A DNA stretch of 64,000 nucleotides from AP-15 sp963789025 (GCA_963789025.1 CAWBIT010000013.1:434001-498000); one strand, 5' to 3'; numbered from the stretch's first letter, positions 16,989 to 26,045 are shown. The notes: generated by a model from the letters alone, not told the origin. A program made the numbers and translations.

Positions 16989-18335
16989 ATGACTGTGCTA
17001 GAGCGGCGGCTGCGGCGGCGGCAATTATTGCGGGCGGGCGCCGCAGCGACGGGCTCGCTGTTGTTGCCCGGCCGGGCGCCGGCGCAAGGCGGGGCCAAGC
17101 CGCTGTCCGGGACGACGCTCAACATCGCCTGCTGGAGCTCACCCTACGCCAAGCTCTTGACCGAATACGTCCCGCAATTCGAAGAAGCGACCGGCGCCAA
17201 GGTCAATTACGAGACGCCGTCCTTTCCGATCTACAATCAGCGCATCGATGTCGAGCTGTCGACCGGCGGTTCGTCCTACGACGTGCTCAACGTCACCTTT
17301 ATCTATATCGGCCGCTGGATCGGCGCCGGCTGGTTCGTCCCGCTCGAGCCGTATCTGAAGGACCTGCAGAAGACGCCGGCGGATTGGCAACCCGACGATT
17401 TCCTGCCGGGTGCGACTGCGGCATTCCGGGATGCATCCGGCAAGCTCTATGCGATCCCGTGGACCGCCGACATCTATATGGCCGGGGCCGCGCGCTACGA
17501 TTTGTTCGAAAAGACCGGCAAACCGATGCCCGACACCTTCGACGGGGTGGCGGACGCGATGAAGGCGGTTCATATGAAGGACGGGATCCCCGCCTTTCTG
17601 CCCGAGAACCATTACGGCTGGAGCTTTATTCCCTGGTTGCAGGGGTTTGGCGGCAACGTGTTCCGCGATCCGCCCGAGGATTTGACGCCGGTGCTCGACA
17701 CGCCGGAGGCGATCGCCGCGGCGGATTTTTTTGCCAAGCTGCTGCATGATTACGGTCCCGACGGGGTGATCTCCTACACCTATGACCAGGTCGTCGCCAC
17801 GCTCAAAGCCGGCCGCGCGAACTACTCACCCAATGGCCAGATATTTCTCGTGCAGATGGGCGCCAAGGACAGCAAGGTTGCGGGCACCTGCAACTTTTCT
17901 ATGTGTCCGGCCGGGCCGAAGGGGCGGTTTCCCGGGGTCGCGACCCATGGCTGGGGCATCCCGGCGGGCTCGAAGAACAAGGACGCCGCCTGGCAATTCA
18001 TCACCTGGGCGATGTCGAAGCCGATCATCCACCAGATGGTCGCCGAGCGCGGCTACAGCTCGATCACCCGCCGCTCGCTGATCGAGAGCCCGGAATTCAA
18101 GGGCAAGCTCACCGTCAACGGGCACGACATCGTCAAGATCTATCTCGACACGATCGCCCTCGGCGCACAGGGCTACATGAAATACCGGACGATCTACGTC
18201 TATCCGCAGGTCGACAAGCAGATCGACATCGCGATCCAGAACATCGCCTCGGGGCAGCTGTCAGCCGCCGCGGCGATGAACCAGGCGCAGCAAAACTCGC
18301 TGGCCGAGCTGAAGCGGGCGGGCATCAAACTCTAG
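16989..18335 (+). CDS. ABC importer extracellular substrate-binding protein (sugar type)
   Basis: 448 aa from ATG 16989. An export signal with twin-Arg character (RRRQLLRAGAAATGSLLLPG) ends near APAQG. The mature part is a type 1 (CUT1/MalE-like) binding protein: TLNIACWSSPYAKLL, FEEATGAKVNYE, and a C-terminal GWGIPAGSKNKDAAWQFITW. It captures a periplasmic solute and delivers it to the two permeases that follow. Ligand unknown; the DUF917/HyuA neighbours hint at a non-sugar substrate. Confidence 0.9.
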   Translation: MTVLERRLRRRQLLRAGAAATGSLLLPGRAPAQGGAKPLSGTTLNIACWSSPYAKLLTEYVPQFEEATGAKVNYETPSFPIYNQRIDVELSTGGSSYDVLNVTFIYIGRWIGAGWFVPLEPYLKDLQKTPADWQPDDFLPGATAAFRDASGKLYAIPWTADIYMAGAARYDLFEKTGKPMPDTFDGVADAMKAVHMKDGIPAFLPENHYGWSFIPWLQGFGGNVFRDPPEDLTPVLDTPEAIAAADFFAKLLHDYGPDGVISYTYDQVVATLKAGRANYSPNGQIFLVQMGAKDSKVAGTCNFSMCPAGPKGRFPGVATHGWGIPAGSKNKDAAWQFITWAMSKPIIHQMVAERGYSSITRRSLIESPEFKGKLTVNGHDIVKIYLDTIALGAQGYMKYRTIYVYPQVDKQIDIAIQNIASGQLSAAAAMNQAQQNSLAELKRAGIKL

Positions 18336-18340
18336 GATCG

Positions 18341-19297
18341 GTGTTGGCGGCTGAGCCGAGCGCTATCGAGCGGGCTGCCGACAACCGCCGGCCGGCGCGC
18401 AGAGCTCTCCCGGATTGGCGGCGGGAGCAACGGCGCGCCTTCGCGTTCGGGCTTCTTCCGGCCCTCCTCGTCCTTGGCGCGATAACCCTGGGACCGACAA
18501 TCTACCTGATCGTCACCAGTCTTACGCCGCTCGACCCGGTCCATCCGCACAGCGCCGCCGACTTCTCCGATCCGATCGGCAATTACCGCGCGCTGATGAC
18601 CGACGGGCGATTTTTGAATTCGCTGGGGGTCCAGCTGAAACTATCGATCGCTACCGTCGTGTTGCAACTGGCAATGGGGCTCGGCGTCGCCCTGCTGCTC
18701 AATTCAGGCTCGCGCTTTCTCGGAGCAGTGCGCACCGCCTTCATCTTGCCGATGGTGTTGCCGCCGATCGTCGTCGCGGTGGTCTGGAAGGTGATCTTCA
18801 CGCCCGATGTCAGCCCGATGCATCGAGGGCTTGCCGCGATCGGCCTGCCCGTGCACTCGCTGATCGCCAACCCCGATACGGCGCTTGGGGCTATTGCCGT
18901 CGCCGACACCTGGGAGTGGTTCCCGTTCACGATGCTGATGGTGCTGGCGTCATTGCAGATGATCCCGGGCGAGCCGATCGACGCCGCCCGGATCGACGGT
19001 GCCGGCCGACTCGCGTTGTTTCGCTATATCCTGTTCCCCTATATCCGCCCGACCCTCGTCGTCGCCGGCCTCTTTCGACTGATCGACAGCATCAAGGCAT
19101 TCCCGCTGATTTACGTATTGACCAATGGCGGACCCGGCACTGCGACCGAGGTGACCAATTACTACGGATTTGTCGAATCGTTCAATTTTTCCTATTGGGG
19201 CTACGGCAGCGCGATCGCGACCTTGATGGTCGCCGGCGTATTGCTGTTGAGCTGGTTCATCGGCCGGCTCGGCGTCGAAGCGGAGCCCGATGAATAG
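18341..19297 (+). CDS. ABC importer permease (MalF/UgpA type)
   Basis: 318 aa from GTG 18341, five bases after the binding-protein stop. Six hydrophobic segments begin at AFGLLPALLVLGAITLGPTI. The EAA coupling loop is EPIDAARIDGAGRLALFRYI near residue 208, which docks on the ATPase. The longer upstream frame runs through the binding-protein gene and is rejected. It overlaps the next gene by 8 nt. Confidence 0.9.
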   Translation: MLAAEPSAIERAADNRRPARRALPDWRREQRRAFAFGLLPALLVLGAITLGPTIYLIVTSLTPLDPVHPHSAADFSDPIGNYRALMTDGRFLNSLGVQLKLSIATVVLQLAMGLGVALLLNSGSRFLGAVRTAFILPMVLPPIVVAVVWKVIFTPDVSPMHRGLAAIGLPVHSLIANPDTALGAIAVADTWEWFPFTMLMVLASLQMIPGEPIDAARIDGAGRLALFRYILFPYIRPTLVVAGLFRLIDSIKAFPLIYVLTNGGPGTATEVTNYYGFVESFNFSYWGYGSAIATLMVAGVLLLSWFIGRLGVEAEPDE

Positions 19298-20096
19298 CGA
19301 GCGCGCGGCCGTGCACGGCGCGGCGATGCTGCTGCTGGTGCTCGTGCTGTTCCCGGCCTTGTGGATGCTGCAGTTGTCGTTCCGCGCCGGCGGCGACATT
19401 TTTGATCTGAGTTTTACCTTTACCCCGACTTTCGACAATTATCGGGCACTGTGGACCGGCCTCTTTCCCGACTCGTTCAGCAACAGCATCATTGTCAGCC
19501 TCGCCGCCACAGCTCTGTCGTTATTGCTCGGCGTTCCGGCCGCCTATGCACTGTCGCGCTGCCGTTTTCGGGCGCGCCGTTCGATCGCTTTGTGGATCCT
19601 GGCGACGCGCATGGCGCCACCCGTCGCCTTCACGATACCCTTCTTTCTCGCTTACCGGTTCCTTGGGCTGATCGACAGCCGCACTGGCCTCGTCGTGATC
19701 TATTTGACCTTCAACCTCGCGCTCGTCGTCTGGATGATGCGCAATTTTTTCGACGGCGTGCCGCGCGCCCTCGAAGAGGCCGCCTGGATCGACGGTTGCG
19801 GCGTGTGGAGCGGGTTTCGTCTGATCGCCCTGCCGCTTGCCGCCCCGGGCTTGGCGGCGACCGGGGTATTGTGCTTCATCCTGTCGTGGAACGATTTTTT
19901 CTACGCGCTGATCCTGACGCGCACCAAGGCGATGACGGCGCCAGTTGCGATCGTCAATTTCATGCAGTACGAGGGCTGGGAGTGGGGCAAGATCGCGGCC
20001 GGCGGAACCCTGGTCATGCTGCCGGTCGTGGTCTTCAGCGTCGTCGTGCGCCGCTATCTCGTGCGGGGGCTCACTGCCGGGGGGGTCAAGGAGTAG
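19290..20096 (+). CDS. ABC importer permease (MalG/UgpE type)
   Basis: 268 aa with six membrane segments. The EAA loop is ALEEAAWIDGCGVWSGFRLI near residue 155. It completes the transmembrane pair with the preceding gene. The strand switches 40 nt later to tadC, so no ATP-binding subunit gene belongs to this operon in the window. The importer must borrow an MsmK/UgpC-type ATPase from elsewhere, or the operon is incomplete. Confidence 0.92.
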   Translation: MNSERAAVHGAAMLLLVLVLFPALWMLQLSFRAGGDIFDLSFTFTPTFDNYRALWTGLFPDSFSNSIIVSLAATALSLLLGVPAAYALSRCRFRARRSIALWILATRMAPPVAFTIPFFLAYRFLGLIDSRTGLVVIYLTFNLALVVWMMRNFFDGVPRALEEAAWIDGCGVWSGFRLIALPLAAPGLAATGVLCFILSWNDFFYALILTRTKAMTAPVAIVNFMQYEGWEWGKIAAGGTLVMLPVVVFSVVVRRYLVRGLTAGGVKE

Positions 20097-20135
20097 TGTC
20101 GCTTGCTCGCTGCGGTACCCGCAGCTCCCGTCGCG

Positions 20136-21131
20136 CTAATGCTTGAACGTGTCCATCACGTTGATTGCCGCGGGACCGAGCAGCACGATGAACAGCGTCG
20201 GCAAGATAAAAATCATCATCGGGATCGTCAGCAGGGCCGGCAGGCGCGCCGCCTTCTCCTCGGCGCGGGTCATGCGCGCGGCTCGCATCTCGGAAGCAAG
20301 GACGCGCAATGACTGGGCTAGCGGCGTACCGTATTTGGCGGTCTGCTGCAGTGTATTGACGACCCCTCGGATGCCGTCGGAGTCGGTTCGGTTGTTGAGG
20401 TTGTCGAACGCCATGCGGCGGTCGGGCAGAAACGTCAGCTCGGCCGCGGTGATGCCGAATTCCTCGGCGAGTTCGGGCCAGGTACCGCCCAGCTCGCGCG
20501 AGACCCGAACCAAAGTGGCGTCGAGGCTCAGCCCGGCTTCGGCACAGATCACCATCAAGTCGAGCCCGTCGGGCAAGGCCAGCTGGAGCTGCTTGGCACG
20601 CTTGTCCGCGGCGTTCCTCAAGTAGATCTTCGGCGCGTAAAAGCCGAACAGGACCGCCGCCACCGACGGCACTAACGCGAATTGCGACGGCAGCGGCATC
20701 AGGTGCAGAACATGGGTGTCCACCAATATCAGCGCGCCGAAGGCAAACGGCAGGCTGATCTGCGCAAACAGGTACCTTACCATCGCATCCTGCGATCGGA
20801 AGCCGGCGCGTGCCAGCATCTGGCGCGCTTCGGCGGCATGCCGCGAGCGCAGCAGATTGAGCCGCGTCACGGCCTCGCGCATAAATCCGACCGGTGTCCG
20901 GCGGTGCGCGCTGCGGCGGTTCGCGAGCGCCGATTGGCGCAGCGTTTCCTTGCGGTGGACGATCTGCTCGATACGCCGCTCGAAGGCGCTGCTCGGCCGC
21001 AATGCCTGCCACATCGCGAAGAACATTGCCAGGGTCGCCAGCGAGGCGAGCACGACGATGGCATCGTCGAGCCCGATTCCCGCCGGCAGCCAATCGGCGA
21101 TGTGAAAATCCTGAAGGCGAGTGCTCCTCAT
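20136..21131 (-). CDS. tadC: Tad pilus inner-membrane platform protein TadC
   Basis: 331 aa, type II secretion F-domain family. Hydrophobic segments lie at about 22-45, 130-170 and 300-325. The cytoplasmic F domain has LPDGLDLMVICAEAGLSLDA near 190 and the conserved RMAFDNLNNRTDSDGIRGVV region. With TadB it forms the platform on which the Tad ATPase acts to assemble Flp pili. Its start overlaps the tadB stop by 4 nt, so they are translationally coupled. Confidence 0.92.
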   Translation of the reverse strand: MRSTRLQDFHIADWLPAGIGLDDAIVVLASLATLAMFFAMWQALRPSSAFERRIEQIVHRKETLRQSALANRRSAHRRTPVGFMREAVTRLNLLRSRHAAEARQMLARAGFRSQDAMVRYLFAQISLPFAFGALILVDTHVLHLMPLPSQFALVPSVAAVLFGFYAPKIYLRNAADKRAKQLQLALPDGLDLMVICAEAGLSLDATLVRVSRELGGTWPELAEEFGITAAELTFLPDRRMAFDNLNNRTDSDGIRGVVNTLQQTAKYGTPLAQSLRVLASEMRAARMTRAEEKAARLPALLTIPMMIFILPTLFIVLLGPAAINVMDTFKH

Positions 21132-22126
21132 ATTTCGAACCGCGCCATCTTGGTCATGATGCCAACCCCGGTGCCGAGCATTAACAGCGCCAGGCCGTCG
21201 AGAGCAAAGCCGCGGATATCACTGTAAAGCGGCACCAGATAATGCGGCGAACTCAGAGCGAGCATCACGATGACCAGGACCGGCATGCCGGCCAGGATCA
21301 TCGTGGTCGCCCGCGTTTCGCTCGACATGGCGCGCACCTTGGCGCGCATCTGCCGGCGCCGGCGCAGCACGTCGGCCAGATTGGCGAGGGTTTCGGCAAG
21401 GTTGCCGCCGGTCTCGCGCTGAACGCTGAGCGCGATGATGAAGAAGCGAAATTCCGGCACATCGATACGGCTGGCGATGTCCCATAGCAGGCCTTCGAGA
21501 TCACGGCCCATCCGCATGCCGGCCTCCACCCGACCCAGCTCGTCGCCGACCGGATCGCCGATCTCCCGGCCCGCGCCGATGATCGCTTCGCTGATCGGCA
21601 GACCGGAGCGCAGCGCCCGCACCATCAAGTCGATGGCCTCGGGAAACCGGCGGACAAAGGCGGCGACTCGGCGTTTCCCCATACGGCCCACCACCATGTG
21701 CGGCAGCCCGGTACCGATCAGGAGCCCGACGAACAGGCTCGCGACGACGCCGATCGGAGTCGTGGAAGCGAGGGTGATTGCGACCAACAGAGCAATGCCG
21801 ACGATGGTCATCGCATACTGACCGACGCTGATCCGCCGCCCGGTGCGTGCGAGGCGGTGAGCGAGCATATCGCGGCGCGGCAGCCATTGCCGGGCGATGC
21901 GATCAATGTTAGGCGTCGCGCTTCGCTGCCGTGCAAGCGATCGGGTGGCCACCGCTTCGACGGACACGACCCCTTTCGCCCGATCGCGGACTCCGGCCAG
22001 ACGCCGCTTGAAGCGCCGGCCGCTGGCGCCCTCGCTCACCGCATAGACGACCAGGCAAAGTATAGATGAGAGACTGGCCCCGAAAGCGAGCGCAATCGAC
22101 GTCTCCTGATCGAGCTGTATGCCCAT
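21128..22126 (-). CDS. tadB: Tad pilus inner-membrane platform protein TadB
   Basis: 332 aa, type II secretion F-domain family. An N-terminal helix (IALAFGASLSSILCLVVYAV), a central helix pair (IVGIALLVAITLASTTPIGV...), the F domain RRFPEAIDLMVRALRSGLPI near 172, and QRETGGNLAETLANLADVLR near 243. No tadA/cpaF ATPase, rcpA secretin or prepilin peptidase gene is nearby. Only the platform pair and pilins are present, so the rest of the machine must lie elsewhere. Confidence 0.92.
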   Translation of the reverse strand: MGIQLDQETSIALAFGASLSSILCLVVYAVSEGASGRRFKRRLAGVRDRAKGVVSVEAVATRSLARQRSATPNIDRIARQWLPRRDMLAHRLARTGRRISVGQYAMTIVGIALLVAITLASTTPIGVVASLFVGLLIGTGLPHMVVGRMGKRRVAAFVRRFPEAIDLMVRALRSGLPISEAIIGAGREIGDPVGDELGRVEAGMRMGRDLEGLLWDIASRIDVPEFRFFIIALSVQRETGGNLAETLANLADVLRRRRQMRAKVRAMSSETRATTMILAGMPVLVIVMLALSSPHYLVPLYSDIRGFALDGLALLMLGTGVGIMTKMARFEI

Positions 22127-22130
22127 TTCT

Positions 22131-22480
22131 TAGGTCCCTTTTGGCGCTGCAAGCGCGCGGAGTTGACGGTGCCGCCGATGCTGATCGCGCTCGCAGCCAA
22201 CCGTCACGCGTGGCAGGACTGCGCGACAAGCGTGATCTGGGGGCAATGAACGGAAAGGGGTGAGTGATCTGCACCTGGGTGCTGCACGGGGGCGTGCTGA
22301 CGATGAAGTTGGTTGCCGTGGCTGTAAATCCAAACACCTGACCGGGAGCATATGTCTTGATCGCACCCGGATTCCCGCAGGTGTCCGATCCATGCCCCGG
22401 CAACGGGTTGTCGGCCGGTATTGGGGGCGTGCCAACCGACGCCCCGGCGGTTGATCGATGCCATCGAGGATCGTTCGAGG
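22131..22480 (-). pseudogene. Possible decayed pilus-associated gene
   Basis: Between the pilin and tadB a minus-strand frame reads VGTPPIPADNPLPGHGSDTC, then GAIKTYAPGQVFGFTATATN and STPPCSTQVQITHPFPF. It has the Cys-containing, beta-rich look of the C-terminal part of a TadE/TadG-type surface protein. It has no start codon, no N-terminal membrane helix and no convincing end, and runs on into tadB. I treat it as a relic; the family is a guess. Confidence 0.3.
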
Positions 22481-22499
22481 GGTGCCTTCCCTCCGAGAC

Positions 22500-22661
22500 T
22501 TATAACTTGGCGGCGATAGTGCTGAAGGTCGTGCTGAGATTGGTCCCGACGAGGGTGAAGGCGGCGATTGCCGCGACCGCGATCAATGCGGCAATCAACG
22601 CATACTCGATCGCCGTGACCCCGGACTCGTCTTTGACCAAATTCGTAAGAAGTCTGCGCAA
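22500..22661 (-). CDS. flp: Flp-type pilin
   Basis: 53 aa from TTG 22661, preceded by AAGGAG at ideal spacing. Short basic leader MRRLLTNLVKDESG, then the prepilin peptidase motif G/VTAIEY and a hydrophobic helix (ALIAALIAVAAIAAFTLVGT). This is a complete type IVb Flp major pilin: cleavage after Gly14 would leave a 39-aa subunit. Probably the functional copy of the pair. Confidence 0.9.
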   Translation of the reverse strand: MRRLLTNLVKDESGVTAIEYALIAALIAVAAIAAFTLVGTNLSTTFSTIAAKL

Positions 22662-22835
22662 CGGAATTCTCCTTGGTAAAGCACAAGCAATCCAGCGCAA
22701 GGTTGCCACGAAATATTTAAGTAACTGTAAAAACCAGGCGGTTTCTGGATAACGCGGCGCTTAGGATACCCGGTTTATACGGCCGAGTGGTCAGTCCGAC
22801 CAAGTTTTGGATCCGGGTCGGCGCTTCTGCGAATC

Positions 22836-22997
22836 TTATAGTTTGACGCCGACGGTGCTGAACGTCGTGCTGAGATCAGTGCCGATCACGATGAAGGAGG
22901 CGATTGCCGCGACTGCGATCGATGCGGCAATCAACGTATACTCGATCGCCGTGACCTCGGACTCGTCTTTGACCAAATTTGAAAGAAGTCTGCGCAA
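22836..22997 (-). CDS. Flp-type pilin paralogue with altered cleavage site
   Basis: 53 aa from TTG 22997, with the same AAGGAG site and near-identical leader as the neighbouring pilin. The residue before the peptidase cut is Glu (DESE/VTAIEY), not the Gly required by type IV prepilin peptidases; the change is GGG to GAG. The rest (SIAVAAIASFIVIGTDLSTT) is a normal pilin helix. It may be unprocessed and non-functional, or a retained membrane form. Confidence 0.85.
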   Translation of the reverse strand: MRRLLSNLVKDESEVTAIEYTLIAASIAVAAIASFIVIGTDLSTTFSTVGVKL

Positions 22998-23099
22998 CGA
23001 AATCTCCTTGGTTCTACACAAGCAACCTTGCGCAAGCTGCTACTAAATATTTAAGTAACCGTAAAACAACTAGGTGTTTTCTAGCTCGATGCTGAGAAA

Positions 23100-23450
23100 T
23101 GCCCGACAACTTCCAAATCCGTCATTCCGGCCGTAGCGAAGCGCAGAGCCGGAATCCATACCGGCTGATTTAGATGGATTCCCGCTTTCGCACAGGGCTG
23201 TCCGGGGAAATTTTTCTTGGAAGAGCAATGAGTTGTCTACTCTCAATATCACCCCCAAGTCGTCTTGCGCGGACTTGATCCGCACATCCACGCCTTTGTT
23301 TCGGCTGCTGGAAGGCGTGGATGGCCGGGCCAAGCCTGGCCAAGCCCGGCCAAGACGAAGGTATTCGACCGATTTCCTCTCTTGTTCGGCCGTAAAATTT
23401 CCCCGGATGGCCCTGCGCTTTCACGGGAATGACGGTAAACTTGGTTATCG
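23100..23450. repeat. Region of interspersed palindromic (REP-type) repeats
   Basis: The 585-nt gap between the pilin and the VOC gene holds no credible gene. It contains GTCATTCCGGCCGTAGCG / GCAGAGCCGGAATCC near 23122, TGGATTCCCGCTTTCGC near 23173, and a related TTTCACGGGAATGACGG near 23420. These resemble intergenic palindromes abundant in alphaproteobacterial genomes. A related unit occurs at 61839. Confidence 0.55.
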
Positions 23451-23582
23451 GTAGTATTCCAACTCACTCGCAGCCTTTCTCAGCCGCCGAACACCGGCGC
23501 GGGGACAGGATCACCGGCCCAGAAAGATGGACTGATCCCGTACCCCCGTCGGCGGGAGCAAAGCTGCGGCGCGGCGCCTTCC

Positions 23583-23939
23583 TCAGACCTTCTCGATCAG
23601 CTCCATCTGCGCGCCGTCGGGCGCGGCAACCCAGCACACATGCCGGCCGTTGTTGTAACGCTCTTCGAGGATCTGCGCGCCATTCTTCTTAAAGTTCGCG
23701 ATGGCGCCGGCGTAATCGTCGGTCTCGATCGCGATGTGCTCGATGCCAACGTGCTGCTCGTGGTTCTGATCGGCGATGATGGTCGTCACGTTGAGCTGCA
23801 CACCGTGCAGGTCGAGCTGGCAGCCGCGGCCGGGAATTTCCCGCTTCACGGTCGCGCCGAAATTGTCGATGTAGAACTTCGCGACCTTCTGCGGATCCTC
23901 TCTGGTCTTGATGTGGACGTGCCCGAGTTGCATGGCCAT
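23583..23939 (-). CDS. VOC (glyoxalase/bleomycin-resistance fold) protein
   Basis: 118 aa from ATG 23939 with GGGAGGAG just upstream. One βαβββ unit pair: LGHVHIKTREDPQKVAKFYI, the metal-ligand His in LGHVHIKT, GIEHIAIETDDYAG near residue 68, and APDGAQMELIEKV at the end with the terminal Glu ligand. Single-domain, so it probably dimerises. Could be a lyase, isomerase or dioxygenase subunit; the substrate is not readable. A longer N-terminus is not supported. Confidence 0.85.
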   Translation of the reverse strand: MAMQLGHVHIKTREDPQKVAKFYIDNFGATVKREIPGRGCQLDLHGVQLNVTTIIADQNHEQHVGIEHIAIETDDYAGAIANFKKNGAQILEERYNNGRHVCWVAAPDGAQMELIEKV

Positions 23940-24072
23940 GCCGGTCTCCTCCCGCTGGGATTTACCAAGGGCGCCGGGGCGGCGCCTGCCGCTCGCAGCT
24001 TGGCAGCACGGGCACAGGAACTCAACCGGCATTCGCCCGATTCCCGGCTTTTTCGGGAGCAGGATTCCGGCC

Positions 24073-25071
24073 TCATCGATGCTGGGTCACCGCGTCGACC
24101 AACGCCGGCTTGCCCGTCTTGACCTGCGCCACCGCCCGCTCGAGCGCCGGTTGGAGATCGTCGGCGTTCTCGATCGGACCTTCGGCCCACCAGCCCATCG
24201 AGCGGGCGAGGCCGGCGAAGTCGGGCGCCGGTCCAAACAGATCCATGCCGATATGGGCGCGGTTCGGATCGGTGCCGCGGGTGCGCGCCATGACGATCTG
24301 ATGGTTCCAGTCGTTGTAATAGGCGCGGTTGTTGTACATGACGATCAGCAGCGGGATCTGGTATTTCGCCGCGATCCACAGCGCGCCGGCGTCGTACATC
24401 AAGTCGCCGTCGGGCTGGAGATCGACGACCAACCGGCCGGTGCCTTTGTTCGCCAGCGCGACACCGAGCGAGGTCCCGATCTGCGTCCCGGTGCCAAGCT
24501 CGCGCCCGGCATGGCGGTAGGGCCGGTCGAAATTCCACAATTTTCGCGCCCACCCGTGCAATGTCCCGGCGCTGAGCACCCAGTCTTCGTCTTTGATCGC
24601 CCGCCACACCTCGAGCGCGAGGCGGGGTACGGTCATCGGGACCTTGTTCCAGTGCTTCTCGGCCTCATTGCGCCACTCTGCCCGTAACCTTTGATGCCGC
24701 TTGCCGATCTCGGCGCCGCGCGCGGCGATTTTGCCGGCGAGATCCGCATTCCGGCCGATCCTCTCTTGCAGCAGTGCGACGAGCTGTGTCGTCCCGATTA
24801 CCGGGTCCGCCGTCATGCGATGATGCGCGTGAAAGGTGCGGCCGTAAACCATCGACCACTTGCTGACCTCGACATCGGTGAAGCCGATGTCGATCCATGT
24901 TGCTGTCTGCGGCACCATGTTGACCACGGTGCGGGTGGCGATATCGCGCACATGCGTGGGCCCCTCGAAATCGGCGATATCGAGCGCGAGCACCACATCG
25001 GCGCCGTCGTAACACTCCTTCGGCGCCATGCTGAGATTGAGCGGATGGTCGCTCGGCCGCGGCCAGCGCAT
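24073..25071 (-). pseudogene. 5'-truncated thiamine-pyrophosphate enzyme (acetolactate synthase-like)
   Basis: From about 25071 the frame encodes the central and TPP-binding domains of a ThDP enzyme: HPLNLSMAPKECYDGADVVL (central domain), then the cofactor motif QPDGDLMYDAGALWIAAKYQ ending MYNN (GDG...NN). The entire N-terminal PYR domain, about 180-200 residues with the catalytic Glu, is missing. Upstream sequence turns into unrelated DNA and then repeat R2 at 25192. Without the PYR Glu the product should not be catalytic, so this is most likely a pseudogene cut by insertion of R2. Confidence 0.75.
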
Positions 25072-25191
25072 CGGGTGCTGGCGCAACAACGAAATCTCCG
25101 AGGAAATAGCGACGCACTTTGAAATCTGGGCAGCAAGCAAGATTCTGCGATCAGGTCTGGCCGAATTTGCCAGAGGAACGGGTCGGCAGAT

Positions 25192-25640
25192 GGAACCGCC
25201 GGGCGGGGCCGGCAGCATGCCGGACTGCCCTTTCGCAAACAGGTCGCGCTCGGCCGCTCCTAGCTGTTTTCGCTGTTTTTTGCAGCAAAATATCAGCGAA
25301 AATAATCATTAAAATCGGCAATACGAGGATCACTACCCGCCCGGTGATCCCATATTCGAATCCAGGCAAAACGCCGGGCAAGTCTCTCCAAAACCAACGT
25401 TATCACCTGTTCCACCTGATTTATCAGGTCCAGATCAGGCTCAGTTCTCCGTTTCCTACGCTACGCGGCCACGGGAAAGATTTAAGGATCGTGGGCGGAA
25501 CGCGACTGAGACCGCTAACACCGCGAATAATTGGCCATGCTCACGACGATAACTCCCAACTCGTTGGCAACCGCCGACCCTAGCAGGTTATTGATGTATT
25601 GTCAACAAATCTCGATGTGAGTAAGGCAACACAAACGAGA
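25192..25640 (+). repeat. Dispersed repeat R2, copy 2
   Basis: Plus-strand copy of the 13.5-13.9 kb repeat, beginning GGAACCGCCGGGCGGGG and ending with the tail-gene start (TTGTCAACAAATCTCGATGT, GTGAGTAAGGCAACACAAAC). The phage gene itself does not follow; R1 begins about 20 nt later. Its left edge is close to where homology to the TPP enzyme stops. Confidence 0.8.
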
Positions 25641-25658
25641 GAAGGCCCTGGAGTTTGT

Positions 25659-25813
25659 CTGCCCACAGATCAGCGCGCCCGCATGATCGACTTAATCGTG
25701 GCGACCTCTCTTGTGCTGAGCAGTGGATGCTCAGGGAAGCCACTTACCGGGCGTTATGCCGAAAACCAGTCCCGTCTCTGGCTCCGCCACTGTCATCGTC
25801 GCGAACTCCGTCA
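25659..25813 (+). repeat. Dispersed repeat R1, copy 2
   Basis: Matches the reverse complement of 7464-7630. In this copy R1 directly follows R2, whereas at the other locus the two are separated by about 5.9 kb of IS, HNH and phage-like genes. The simplest reading is that one locus is a deletion derivative of the other. Confidence 0.75.
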
Positions 25814-25986
25814 CCGGGCGTGAGCGCCCGCTTGGAGCCGCTCGCCTTCCCGTATCAGCATGAGCCCTAGAACCTGACCCCCAAAGCCGACGTCGCCTAC
25901 TCACCAACATCGACGGCCACCGTCCGATTTCGATCCCACAACGGCCGCTCAGCCTTCGCGGCCGGAACCGCTCTTCCTGTTAAGGG

Positions 25987-26045
25987 TTTTCGGACGCCTG
26001 CCAGTCACTGGCGTGATGAGATACTCGAGGGCGGGCGTCCGAAAA
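25987..26045. repeat. Long inverted repeat beside the IS91-type element
   Basis: TTTTCGGACGCCTGCC (25987-26002) and GGCGGGCGTCCGAAAA (26030-26045) pair over 15 of 16 bases around a 27-nt loop that itself holds CCAGTCACTGG. It lies about 300 nt beyond the transposase stop, where IS91-like elements carry their replication-related end. It could be that end or a strong terminator. The surrounding 25830-26346 holds no recognisable gene. Confidence 0.6.
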
